Shown: piece after piece, positions 8,284-15,954 of the stretch
Numbering within the stretch: the first letter of the stretch is position 1
Layout: each line of letters opens with the position of its first letter
NCBI RefSeq assembly: GCF_034439435.1
Contig: NZ_JAPCKJ010000001.1
Coordinates: forward strand, 558,001-622,000
Source: Sarcina sp034439435
GTDB taxonomy: Bacteria > Bacillota > Clostridia > Clostridiales > Clostridiaceae
Direction of reading: 5' to 3'
DNA: 64,000 bases
Notes under the pieces: model-generated
Databases searched by the model: none
Seen by the model: the letters and a program-made list of their open reading frames with translations, nothing else
Told to the model about the DNA's origin: nothing
Made by a program: the position numbers and the translations under genes

Positions 8284-8865
8284 TTAAATCTTATTGAAAC
8301 TATTTAAACACTCCTCTATATTATTACTCAAAAATAAAAGAGACATACATGCAAAATCATCAGCACCAGCACATAAAACTTCCTTGAAATTCTCTTCATT
8401 TATTCCTCCTAAAGCCACTACAGTACAATTTACTTTTTCTCTAATTTCTTTTATGAACTTACTTCCTCTAGGAATTGCTCCAGGTTTACATTTAGTTTCA
8501 AAAATAGGAGACACGAGTATATAGCTTGCTCCTAATCTATCAGCCTCCATAGCCTCATTAATAGAATGAATAGATACTCCAACATCTAAGGATTTAATAT
8601 TTTCTAAATTTCTCTTAAAATCATTAAAACTTAAATGAATGAACTTTTCTTTCAAGATATTTACTGCCTCAATATTAGAGTTTATTATTATCTTTGTCTC
8701 TTCAGAAACTAACTCTCTTATCTTCTTATATATCTTTATTAATTCATCTGTTTTTAAATCTTTCTCTCTTAAAATTATATTTTTAACACCATATTTACTT
8801 GACTTTTCTATAGTATTAAAATATTTTTCCTCACTTACTAAATTTCTATTTGTTATTAAAAACAT
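8284..8865 (-). CDS. thiE: ThiE/TenI family protein, last gene of the thi operon
   Basis: A 193-residue TIM-barrel protein of the thiamine phosphate synthase/TenI superfamily. It has 'LREKDL' near 32-37, 'SPIFETKCKPG' near 119-129 and 'VALGGINEEN' near 150. ThiE joins HMP-PP to thiazole phosphate; TenI instead aromatises the thiazole tautomer. The pyrophosphate-site residues seen in ThiE (typically HLGQxD and ND) are replaced by 'HLSFND' and 'INSN', so a TenI-like aromatase role is possible. It lies 38 nt after thiH in the thiSFGHE order, which supports a thiazole-branch function. I see no clear terminator in the 146 nt that follow. Confidence 0.75.
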   Translation of the reverse strand: MFLITNRNLVSEEKYFNTIEKSSKYGVKNIILREKDLKTDELIKIYKKIRELVSEETKIIINSNIEAVNILKEKFIHLSFNDFKRNLENIKSLDVGVSIHSINEAMEADRLGASYILVSPIFETKCKPGAIPRGSKFIKEIREKVNCTVVALGGINEENFKEVLCAGADDFACMSLLFLSNNIEECLNSFNKI

Positions 8866-8903
8866 ATAAAATCACCATTTTACTTAAATATTACAAGTTT
8901 AAT

Positions 8904-10016
8904 CTAGAATCTATGCCAATCCTTAAATATAGGTTGATATCCTTGACTCTTTATTAACTCTTTAACCTCACTTACAGAACTCTCATCATTTATATCAAAT
9001 TGACTTGTTCCCTTTTCTTTCAAAGAATGTCCTCCAACAGCAGTAGAAACTCCAGCACTCATTTTACTTACTCCTAAAGGAATTAAATTCTTTCTAAAAT
9101 TCTTCTCTTCTCTAGTCGAAATATTTATTCCCCCTTGGGGATCAAACAGCTTATAAGCTAAGAGTATTTGAACTAGTTCCCTATCATTAACTTCATTTAA
9201 CTTTTTAAGCCCCCCTTCACAGGGTCTTATTCTTGGCAATGAATAACTTATGTCTATATAAGGATACTTATCTCTTAAATATCTTCCATGCATCGCTGTA
9301 AAGAAGGCATCAACTCTAAAATCAGCTAATCCTAATAATGCACCTATACTAATACTTCTCATTCCAGCCTTAGCTCCTCTCTCTGGAGCCTCTAACCTAA
9401 ATTTATAGTTTTTCTTTGGTCCTGCTACATGAACCTTATCATATGTCTTTTCATCGTATGTCTCTTGATATACAGTAAGCCCTTCTGCGCCAGCTTCTAC
9501 TGCTCTTTTATATCCTTCTTCTGTCATTGGATATATTTCAAGAGTTATAGACGGAAATTTCTCCTTTAAAGTTCTAATACTATCTTCTATATAATTTACT
9601 GGAGTATGATATTCACTTTCCCCAGTTAATATTAAAATGTGTTTAAAACCATCCTTTGAAATAGCTTCTCCCTCTTTTTCTATCTCTTCTTGGTTCAACT
9701 TCTTTCTACATATTTTATTTTCTACATTATACCCACAATATGAACATTTATTTATACAATAATTTGAGATATACATTGGTGTATATAGTAATATAGTTCT
9801 TCCAAAATATTTTAAAGAAAGTTCTCTTCCTTCTTGAGCCATTTCTTCTAAAACTTCTTCTCCTATTGGAGATATTAAATTAAGTAAATCCTCTGGGCTC
9901 TTATTTCTTTCATAAATACTTCTTAATACGTCCTCCCTTTTTACGGAATCAAAGTATCCATAAAAATCAAACTCTCTATATTTTTCTACTACATCATAAA
10001 AACTCAATTCAATCAT
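8904..10016 (-). CDS. thiH: 2-iminoacetate synthase ThiH
   Basis: A 370-residue radical SAM enzyme that cleaves tyrosine to p-cresol and 2-iminoacetate (dehydroglycine), the glycine-derived unit that ThiG builds into the thiazole ring. The 4Fe-4S motif CxxxCxxC is C87, C91 and C94 ('YCINKCSYCGY'); 'ILILTGES' further on is the SAM-binding region. The C-terminal part carries the BATS-type segment found in ThiH and BioB. The length is typical. It starts 3 nt after the thiG stop codon, so translation is probably coupled. Using ThiH rather than the glycine oxidase ThiO fits an anaerobe. Confidence 0.95.
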   Translation of the reverse strand: MIELSFYDVVEKYREFDFYGYFDSVKREDVLRSIYERNKSPEDLLNLISPIGEEVLEEMAQEGRELSLKYFGRTILLYTPMYISNYCINKCSYCGYNVENKICRKKLNQEEIEKEGEAISKDGFKHILILTGESEYHTPVNYIEDSIRTLKEKFPSITLEIYPMTEEGYKRAVEAGAEGLTVYQETYDEKTYDKVHVAGPKKNYKFRLEAPERGAKAGMRSISIGALLGLADFRVDAFFTAMHGRYLRDKYPYIDISYSLPRIRPCEGGLKKLNEVNDRELVQILLAYKLFDPQGGINISTREEKNFRKNLIPLGVSKMSAGVSTAVGGHSLKEKGTSQFDINDESSVSEVKELIKSQGYQPIFKDWHRF

Positions 10017-10019
10017 CTC

Positions 10020-10784
10020 CTAATCTAAGAATCCAGTAAGTGGAGATGAAGCATTTCCAAATTTTGATTCTCTTCCCATTTTAGATTCATAGGCTAATCT
10101 GCCACCCTCTACTGCCATTTTAAAAGCTCTTGCCATATTTATAGGATTTTTAGAAGATGCTATGGCAGTATTAACTAAACATGCCGCCGCTCCCATTTCC
10201 ATAGCCTCCATGGCTTGGGATGGTTTTCCTATTCCGGCATCAACTATAATAGGAATATCTAGTTCATCTATCATTATTTGAATTAGTTCCTTAGTTTTCA
10301 AACCTCTATTGCTTCCTATTGGGGCTCCCAGTGGCATTACAGCTGCTGCTCCTGCCTCTATTAACCTTCTACCTGCATAAAGATCTGGACACATATAAGG
10401 AAGTACAATAAAGCCTTCATCAGCCAATACTTTAGTTGCCTTTATAGTTTCTTCATTATCAGGAAGTAAATATTTAGAGTCTGATATAACTTCTATTTTT
10501 ATCCAATTTCCACACCCCATAGCTCTTGCTATTCTAGCTATTCTAATAGCCTCCTCTGCATTAGTAGCTCCAGAAGTATTAGGTAATAATATTACATCCT
10601 TTGGTATGTTTTGAAGAATATCCTCTTCCTTATTATCTAGATCCACTCTTCTTAATGCTAAAGTTATAACTTGAGATCCACTTCCCTCTAATACATCTTT
10701 TATTATCTCATTTGAAGGATATTTACCACTTCCAACAAAAAGTCTATTTTTTATTTCTACTCCACCTATTATTAACTTGTCCAT
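10020..10784 (-). CDS. thiG: Thiazole synthase ThiG
   Basis: A 254-residue TIM barrel that condenses deoxyxylulose 5-phosphate, dehydroglycine and the thiocarboxylate of ThiS into thiazole phosphate. Lys96 ('NWIKIEV') is the Schiff-base lysine; 'LPNTSGA' (67-73), 'MPLGAPIGSNRG' and 'DAGIGKPSQA' are family signatures lining the phosphate site. Length and start (ATG 10784 after AAAAGGGGAA) are standard. It is preceded by a 177-nt gap after thiF that holds a short copy of the dispersed palindromic repeat, which is the only sizeable break in the operon. Confidence 0.96.
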   Translation of the reverse strand: MDKLIIGGVEIKNRLFVGSGKYPSNEIIKDVLEGSGSQVITLALRRVDLDNKEEDILQNIPKDVILLPNTSGATNAEEAIRIARIARAMGCGNWIKIEVISDSKYLLPDNEETIKATKVLADEGFIVLPYMCPDLYAGRRLIEAGAAAVMPLGAPIGSNRGLKTKELIQIMIDELDIPIIVDAGIGKPSQAMEAMEMGAAACLVNTAIASSKNPINMARAFKMAVEGGRLAYESKMGRESKFGNASSPLTGFLD

Positions 10785-10902
10785 AAAAATTCCCCTTTTC
10801 TACTCTTTTTTGTAAATTTTTCAAAATCATATATGAAATTGTTAGTTAATAAAACTTATAATTATCACTAAATATATTTATAAACTCTTTTTAATTGGTT
10901 CT

Positions 10903-10948
10903 GTTTTAGACTAATGTTGATTTCTAGAAATCAAACTTCACTTAAAAT
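10903..10948. repeat. Short (46-bp) copy of the dispersed palindromic repeat, inside the thi operon
   Basis: The element runs from GTTTTAGACTAATGTTGATTT to a mirrored arm ending CTTAAAAT, with the perfect inner palindrome TTGATTTCTAGAAATCAA. Its left arm matches the arms of the 68-bp copies at 23306 and 26131, but the 22-nt centre of those copies is absent. Flanking GGTT/AACC extends the symmetry. It lies between thiF and thiG. Confidence 0.7.
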
Positions 10949-10961
10949 ATAACCTTTTAGT

Positions 10962-11777
10962 TTAGTCTTTCTTAACAAATTCTATTTTATTAACAGCTAT
11001 ATCTATAACTAAATTAGCCATATGATTTGCACATATAGAAACTCTAGGAGCCATTAGTCCACATCCCTCTTTAGCTTCATTTACTAAATCTCCACAAATA
11101 TAAAATTTATCTGTTATCTTCTTTGTTTTTATTAAGTTTGAATCATAAAAACCTGCCATTCCTGAAGATGAAATTAAGTATTTTTCTTTCATATTACTTA
11201 AAACATAGTTTGCTAATAAAGCTTTATAATCTGGATTATCAAAGGCCTCTATTATTATGTCAGCTTCTTTTAAAATCTCCATATTATCCTCAGAAAGTTT
11301 AATATTTAAATCTTCTATTTTTATAAAAGGATTTATTCTCATTAAATTTCTTTTTAATGCAGACACCTTAAACTCTCCAATATCGTCAATATAATATTGC
11401 TGTCTATTTAGATTAGAAGGTTCTACTATATCAAAATCTACTAATCTTATATTTCCAACACCTAGTCTTGCTAGAGAAATAGCAATGTTAGATCCAAGCC
11501 CCCCACATCCAGCTATTAAAACCTTAAGTTTTTTAAGTTTTTCATGAATACCTGGTGTATGTCTTGAGACCATTAATTCTTCTAATTCCTCTTTCTTAGG
11601 CTTAATTCCTTTTTTAATAAAAACAACTCTATCTCCATCTTTTAACTCTTTATCTTCTCCAAGTGGAAATCCATTTAAAACTATAACATCAGCATCATTT
11701 AATTCTTTATCCCTTAAAGAATAGACTGTACAATTTTCTTCAACCTCTTTCCACTTTTCATTAATCTTTATCTTCAT
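10962..11777 (-). CDS. thiF: ThiF adenylyltransferase with N-terminal ThiS-like domain
   Basis: A 271-residue E1-like enzyme that adenylates the C-terminus of ThiS so that it can receive sulfur. Residues about 1-56 look like a beta-grasp ThiS-like domain ('VIVLNGFPLGEDKELKDGD') that lacks the terminal Gly-Gly; this fusion is known in clostridial ThiF proteins. The Rossmann part begins with 'AGCGGLGSNIA' (89-99), followed by 'DFDIVEPSNLNRQ' (114-126), where ATP and Mg bind. The usual zinc CxxC pairs of MoeB are not seen. It starts at ATG 11777 after AAGGAG and lies 86 nt after thiS in the operon. Confidence 0.9.
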   Translation of the reverse strand: MKIKINEKWKEVEENCTVYSLRDKELNDADVIVLNGFPLGEDKELKDGDRVVFIKKGIKPKKEELEELMVSRHTPGIHEKLKKLKVLIAGCGGLGSNIAISLARLGVGNIRLVDFDIVEPSNLNRQQYYIDDIGEFKVSALKRNLMRINPFIKIEDLNIKLSEDNMEILKEADIIIEAFDNPDYKALLANYVLSNMKEKYLISSSGMAGFYDSNLIKTKKITDKFYICGDLVNEAKEGCGLMAPRVSICANHMANLVIDIAVNKIEFVKKD

Positions 11778-11863
11778 AAAGGCTCCTTATATCTTTTTCT
11801 CTTTTTTCTCTCTTTTACTTTCAACCAACTTTTATTTTCTTAAACTTCTTAAATTCTTATTAA

Positions 11864-12058
11864 TCAACCTCCACCAACAAATGCAATAATCTCAATTATA
11901 TCTTCATGATTTAATAAAATCTCATCATAACTACAAGAGTTAATTATCTCTTTGTTAAGTTCCACAACCACTCTATTTCTATTTACATTTAAACTTTCTA
12001 ATAAATCAGAAACTGTATTAAGGTTTTCTTTATTTAATTTCTTTCCATTAACAATCAT
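11864..12058 (-). CDS. thiS: Sulfur carrier protein ThiS
   Basis: A 64-residue beta-grasp protein ending in the required Gly-Gly ('IIAFVGGG'), whose C-terminus is adenylated by ThiF and converted to a thiocarboxylate that donates sulfur to ThiG. The N-terminal 'MIVNGKKL' and the 'RVVVELN' strand near residues 29-35 are typical. It is the first gene after the TPP riboswitch, starts at ATG 12058 behind AGAGGTGAAG, and has the expected length. Confidence 0.95.
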   Translation of the reverse strand: MIVNGKKLNKENLNTVSDLLESLNVNRNRVVVELNKEIINSCSYDEILLNHEDIIEIIAFVGGG

Positions 12059-12093
12059 ATCTTCACCTCTTTCCCTTTAAATACCGCTTTATA

Positions 12094-12131
12094 CCAACAA
12101 AAAAAGGTTTAGCAATATTGCTAAACCTTTT
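12094..12131 (-). terminator. Attenuator terminator between the TPP riboswitch and thiS
   Basis: A perfect 30-nt palindrome (12102-12131) is followed on the minus strand by a T7 run. It is placed about 60 nt after the aptamer and 35 nt before thiS, as expected of the expression platform of a transcription-terminating riboswitch. Confidence 0.9.
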
Positions 12132-12188
12132 AAAATATATTTTCTAATTAATCATAATAATATTTTCTAATATGAAAAATCACAACTT

Positions 12189-12286
12189 AAAATATACTTC
12201 CCTACGTTGGTATTAACCAAATCAGGTTATTAGAGTTAGGATATTAAATCCCTCTCAGCCTTTTACAGCACCCCTAGCAATATCTT
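12189..12286 (-). promoter_or_regulatory. TPP (THI element) riboswitch
   Basis: Read on the minus strand the segment contains the conserved aptamer blocks in order: GGGGTGC (5' arm), CTGAGAGGGAT, AACCTGAT and ACGTAGGGA. The P1 stem can form from AAGATAT (12286-12280) with ATATTTT (12195-12189). Thiamine pyrophosphate binding should favour the downstream attenuator and turn off thiSFGHE. Confidence 0.95.
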
Positions 12287-12306
12287 AAAATTTATTTGTT
12301 TTATTC

Positions 12307-12335
12307 ATCATAACTCAAAAAACATTTTTTATCAA
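12307..12335 (-). promoter_or_regulatory. Promoter of the thi operon
   Basis: TTGATA (12335-12330) and TATGAT (12312-12307) on the minus strand are 17 nt apart and lie about 20 nt before the aptamer. The -35 box overlaps the stop codon of the upstream transporter gene (12332-12334). Confidence 0.7.
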
Positions 12336-14032
12336 TTAGTTTTTTCCACGCTTTCCATTTTTTTATTTTTCATATTTATTAATTGCTTATTTAACATAAG
12401 TGTTAAAATTAATCCAACTAAAGCTATCATAGCACATGTTAAGAATAATTTAGTATATCCTGTATTCATTACTTGTTGGAATGTAGTTTCTATAGCATTT
12501 TTAGCCCCATCTAAGCTTTGCATATATGATTTTTGAATCATATCTATATTTACATGAGGATTATTAGCAAACTTGTCACCTAATGATGCAAATTGTGATT
12601 GCACCATATCCTTTATAATGCTGAATATATTAGTAACACTTGCATTTCCCATTGAATTTGCAACGTGTGAAGATCCTCCACCATTTGCCATAATATTTGA
12701 CATTCCATCTACATGAGGCATAACTTTTTGTAATGCATCTGGTACTCTTCTTCCAGCATCTGATATAAAGTTAATAAGTATGTTTGGTGATACTGCAATA
12801 CCTATAGATTTAACTAATGATACTGCTGATTGTCCAACTGTAGCTTCATTATCAGGTACTAAGCTAAGCATTAAGTAGTTTATTGGTGTTCCCATAGAAA
12901 ATCCTAAACCAAATCCCATAATAGCTAATCCTATTATTAAGTTAACCATACTTGGATGTTTAGTTGTTATATACCCTTGATAAAGGTTTCCTATTATAAC
13001 TAAACTCATACCTATTATTAATACCTTTTTAACACCTATTTTATCAATAAATTTACCACCTAAAGGTGCTGCTATACCTACAAATACTGCAAATATTGTA
13101 ACTATATATCCACCACTACCCATAGGTGTTCTTAATATATTTTCACTAAATTGAGGAATGAATACTGTTGCCATTAATCCACATCCTACAACGAAACTTA
13201 ATATTAAAGTTATCGCTATTTCCTTATTAGTAAAGTAGGATAAGTTTATTACTGGATCTTCTGCTTTCTTTTCTACCCAAACTAATACAGGAATTGATAT
13301 TACAAATATTAAAAGATATGGCCAAACATCTAATGATTTTATTGAGTCCATAAAATCGTAGAATTTTAAGTTTGTAGCTCCATACATTAAAGATAAAATT
13401 AATACAGTTAATACTCCTGAACCTAATATATCTAACTTCTTAACTCCTTGTGCAGAAGTATTCTCTTCTAATTTAGTTGCTAAAAGTAATATTATTATAC
13501 TTATTGGAACATTTACTAAGAATAAAAATCCCCAGTTTTTATCACCAAAAATAGAAAGTATTCCTGAACCTAAAGTTGGTCCAATTACTGTTGCGATTCC
13601 ATATACTCCACCAATCATTCCTAAAGCTGAACCTCTTTTTTCAACTGGGAATGATGTTCCTATATAAGCTGTAGCTATTGGCATTATTCCACCACCACCT
13701 ATAGCTTCTATTACTCTTGCACATAATAAGAATCCATAACTATTTACATAATCTGATACTCCACATAATAAAGAACCTAGTCCAAATAAAGTTATTGAGA
13801 CCATGTACACTTTTTTTCTTCCGAACTTATCAGAAAGTTTTCCCATGATAGGCATTGATACTGCATATGCTAAGGTATATATTGTTATAACCCAAACACT
13901 GGCATCCTGTGAAACCTTTAATCCATCAGCTATTATATCTCTTGCTGGTGATACAATTCCTGAATCAATAGCCCCCATGAATATTCCTAGTAAGAAGACA
14001 GCCATAGTGATTCCAACTGATTTCTTTTTCAT
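12332..14032 (-). CDS. DHA2-family MFS multidrug exporter (EmrB/QacA type)
   Basis: A 566-residue transporter with about 14 membrane helices, typical of drug:H+ antiporters of the DHA2 family. The MFS motif A is present ('GKLSDKFGRKKV' near residue 63), and the first helix has the acidic 'GAIDSGIVSPARDI' characteristic of this group. A long hydrophilic loop (about residues 425-525) precedes the final helix. The start chosen is ATG 14032, because AAAGGGTG lies just upstream and would overlap an upstream GTG. The substrate cannot be inferred. No terminator separates it from the thi promoter, so read-through would reach the TPP attenuator. Confidence 0.88.
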   Translation of the reverse strand: MKKKSVGITMAVFLLGIFMGAIDSGIVSPARDIIADGLKVSQDASVWVITIYTLAYAVSMPIMGKLSDKFGRKKVYMVSITLFGLGSLLCGVSDYVNSYGFLLCARVIEAIGGGGIMPIATAYIGTSFPVEKRGSALGMIGGVYGIATVIGPTLGSGILSIFGDKNWGFLFLVNVPISIIILLLATKLEENTSAQGVKKLDILGSGVLTVLILSLMYGATNLKFYDFMDSIKSLDVWPYLLIFVISIPVLVWVEKKAEDPVINLSYFTNKEIAITLILSFVVGCGLMATVFIPQFSENILRTPMGSGGYIVTIFAVFVGIAAPLGGKFIDKIGVKKVLIIGMSLVIIGNLYQGYITTKHPSMVNLIIGLAIMGFGLGFSMGTPINYLMLSLVPDNEATVGQSAVSLVKSIGIAVSPNILINFISDAGRRVPDALQKVMPHVDGMSNIMANGGGSSHVANSMGNASVTNIFSIIKDMVQSQFASLGDKFANNPHVNIDMIQKSYMQSLDGAKNAIETTFQQVMNTGYTKLFLTCAMIALVGLILTLMLNKQLINMKNKKMESVEKTN

Positions 14033-14120
14033 AATCGTCACCCTTTCTTAAACTATAAACTTGTCCTTACTATGCCTTTTATTAATATTATTTTTTAAAT
14101 ATTATTAATAAAAAACACAG

Positions 14121-14133
14121 TGAACTACGTTCA
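14121..14133. promoter_or_regulatory. Candidate operator upstream of the MFS exporter
   Basis: TGAACTACGTTCA is a 5-3-5 inverted repeat about 90 nt upstream of the exporter start, within its probable promoter region. Exporters of this family are often repressed by TetR or MarR proteins; no such gene is adjacent. Confidence 0.3.
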
Positions 14134-14264
14134 TATTACTCCTTAAAGTTTATAAAATCAAAGAGTAAATTTCCCCAAATTCTTCTAAAATCCCAAACAA
14201 ACAGTTATATTCCTTAACTTTATTAATAATTAATTAATATTTTGTTCATATATAATTTTAAAAT

Positions 14265-14297
14265 AAAGCTACCTTAATTATTCATCAAGGTAGCTTT
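14265..14297 (-). terminator. Terminator of the alarmone synthetase gene
   Basis: An 11-bp perfect stem (14265-14275 with 14287-14297) is followed on the minus strand by TTTATTTT. It begins just after the stop codon. Confidence 0.8.
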
Positions 14298-14300
14298 CTA

Positions 14301-15107
14301 TTATTTCATTTGTTCAATATTTTCTTTTAATTTTCTTATTTCTTCATCTTTTTCTCTTAACTTACTTTCATAGTAATTATCCTTATTATCTAAACTATTA
14401 TTCAACATATTGATTAATGAAGCCATTTCATCTGCACTTCCTACAATTCTATTAAAAAGCAATAGATTTGATTTTAATATTTCAGGTATTTCATTATGAG
14501 AATATCTAAGCCTATGGTCAATTTCCCCATATCCCTCTTCAAAAATAGTTCTTACTTGAATCTCTGCAATAACCTTTTGATTTGTTGGATAACACTCCAC
14601 AAGATAATGAACAGACCTATACCCTGATTGTCTTGATATAACTTCAATACCTAAATTATCAAATATAGTTCTGTCATCTCCATCTCTTATATTAGCTGTT
14701 ATTTCAATTACATTCCATGTCTTTATTATAAAATCATGTATTGCCTTCCATTGATCTTTAAATATATGTAATACCCTTATACCTATCAAATCAGTTATTT
14801 CATTTTTATAATTTTCAACATTAAAATAAAAATGTTCACCATATTTTTCTTTTCTATCTTCTGTTTTTCTTATTATTTTTTCAATTAATCTTTCCGGATT
14901 TTTTATTCTTGATTTTACAGAATGAACATTTTCATTTGAACGTAATATATTCGCTATGAAATCTGCTTGATTCTCATAAGACTCTTCATATTTCACAAAG
15001 TCATAAAATATTTTTTGTAAATCTTCAAAATTAATATCATTCTTTTCTATGTATTCTTCTACATGAGGATATTTTTGGAGAAAACTTTCTTTATTTAAAC
15101 TTCTCAT
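14301..15107 (-). CDS. RelA/SpoT-domain (p)ppGpp synthetase, small alarmone synthetase type
   Basis: A 268-residue protein with a single nucleotidyltransferase domain of the RelA/SpoT family and no HD hydrolase, TGS or ACT domain. Motifs seen are 'VKSRIKNPERL' (64-74), 'ITDLIGIRV' with Asp106 for metal binding, 'GYRSVHYL' (162-169) and 'AEIQVRT' (181-187), followed by 'DHRLRY'. These enzymes transfer pyrophosphate from ATP to GDP or GTP. An N-terminal helical part of about 60 residues and a C-terminal charged coiled coil (about 235-268) make it longer than RelQ (about 210-220). It starts at ATG 15107 after GGGGAGG and follows the DUF6483-like gene by 52 nt. No antitoxin-like partner was recognised. 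Confidence 0.85.
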   Translation of the reverse strand: MRSLNKESFLQKYPHVEEYIEKNDINFEDLQKIFYDFVKYEESYENQADFIANILRSNENVHSVKSRIKNPERLIEKIIRKTEDRKEKYGEHFYFNVENYKNEITDLIGIRVLHIFKDQWKAIHDFIIKTWNVIEITANIRDGDDRTIFDNLGIEVISRQSGYRSVHYLVECYPTNQKVIAEIQVRTIFEEGYGEIDHRLRYSHNEIPEILKSNLLLFNRIVGSADEMASLINMLNNSLDNKDNYYESKLREKDEEIRKLKENIEQMK

Positions 15108-15159
15108 AATTACCTCCCCTTATTTTAATTTAGTACTATATATTAAATCTCAATAATCC

Positions 15160-15459
15160 TTACTTTTTTATTAATTTCTTTAAATCTTCTAACCCCAAGG
15201 CTATTTCTTCCTTAGAAAAATTATATTGTTTAAGCTCTTCATCACTCTTTTTATCTAATAAGCTATACATCTTCTCTCCTATTTCATAAACTTCCATAGA
15301 AGGATTTTTCTCAGCCTCTCTAAAAAGCATATCTTCTGCTTCATCAATTTTTCCCTTAGATATTAATCCTCTTAAAGTTATCCAAAATATATCATCTTTT
15401 GAATAAGTATCAGCCAAAAGAAAATCATTTTCTCCATCTTTATTTAATAAAAATCCCAT
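15160..15459 (-). CDS. Small helical protein resembling the C-terminal part of DUF6483
   Basis: A 99-residue, charged, mostly helical protein. 'AEDMLFREAEKNP' near residue 41 and 'LDKKSDEELKQYNFSKEEI' (68-86) recall the tetratricopeptide-like end of DUF6483 proteins, whose function is not known. The N-terminal helices of that family are missing, so this may be a shortened form. It starts at ATG 15459 after AGTAGGTG, 16 nt after msrB, and is probably in one transcript with the hydrolase, msrB and the alarmone synthetase. Confidence 0.5.
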   Translation of the reverse strand: MGFLLNKDGENDFLLADTYSKDDIFWITLRGLISKGKIDEAEDMLFREAEKNPSMEVYEIGEKMYSLLDKKSDEELKQYNFSKEEIALGLEDLKKLIKK

Positions 15460-15475
15460 TTTAACACCTACTTTT

Positions 15476-15919
15476 CTATTTAAATATCTCTAAATATTCT
15501 TCATACCCTTTTTCTTTTAGTTCTTCCTTTGGAATAAATTTTAGTGAGGCTGAATTTATACAATATCTTAATCCACCTAACTCTTCTGGTCCATCACAAA
15601 ATACATGTCCTAGATGAGAATCGCCTAATCTACTTCTAACTTCTGTTCTAATCATTCCATAGCTTTTATCTATCTTTTCCTTTATTATACTTCTATCTAT
15701 TGGTTTTGAAAAAGCAGGCCATCCACATGAAGAAAAGAACTTGTCCTTAGAAGTGAATAAGGGTTCTCCAGTTGCTACATCAACATATATTCCTTCTCTA
15801 TCAAAATCCCAATATTCATTTGTAAAAGGTCTTTCGGTTCCATTTTCTTGAGTAACATAGTACTCCTCATCTTTTAAAAGCTTCTTTAGTTCTTCTTTTT
15901 CTTTCTTTGCATATTTCAA
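15476..15919 (-). CDS. msrB: Peptide-methionine (R)-S-oxide reductase MsrB
   Basis: An MsrB that reduces the R epimer of methionine sulfoxide in proteins. Seen are 'CGWPAFSKPI' (68-77 of the longest frame), 'DSHLGHVF' with two His that line the active site, and the catalytic Cys123 in 'RYCINSASL'. The zinc CxxC pairs of some MsrB proteins are absent. The most likely start is TTG 15919 (GGAG 8 nt upstream); an in-frame GTG at 15928 overlaps that ribosome site. This is a stand-alone MsrB, not fused to MsrA. It follows the alpha/beta hydrolase gene closely. Confidence 0.93.
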   Translation of the reverse strand: MKYAKKEKEELKKLLKDEEYYVTQENGTERPFTNEYWDFDREGIYVDVATGEPLFTSKDKFFSSCGWPAFSKPIDRSIIKEKIDKSYGMIRTEVRSRLGDSHLGHVFCDGPEELGGLRYCINSASLKFIPKEELKEKGYEEYLEIFK

Positions 15920-15954
15920 AATAATCACTCCATTTAAAAATTTAATTTCATTAC

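Noticed and set aside
14301..15459. Toxin-antitoxin pair of the alarmone synthetase and the 99-residue protein
   Set aside because: The small protein resembles a DUF6483 end rather than any known antitoxin, and the gap of 52 nt and the wider operon do not suggest a two-gene module. Kept only as a question in the findings.
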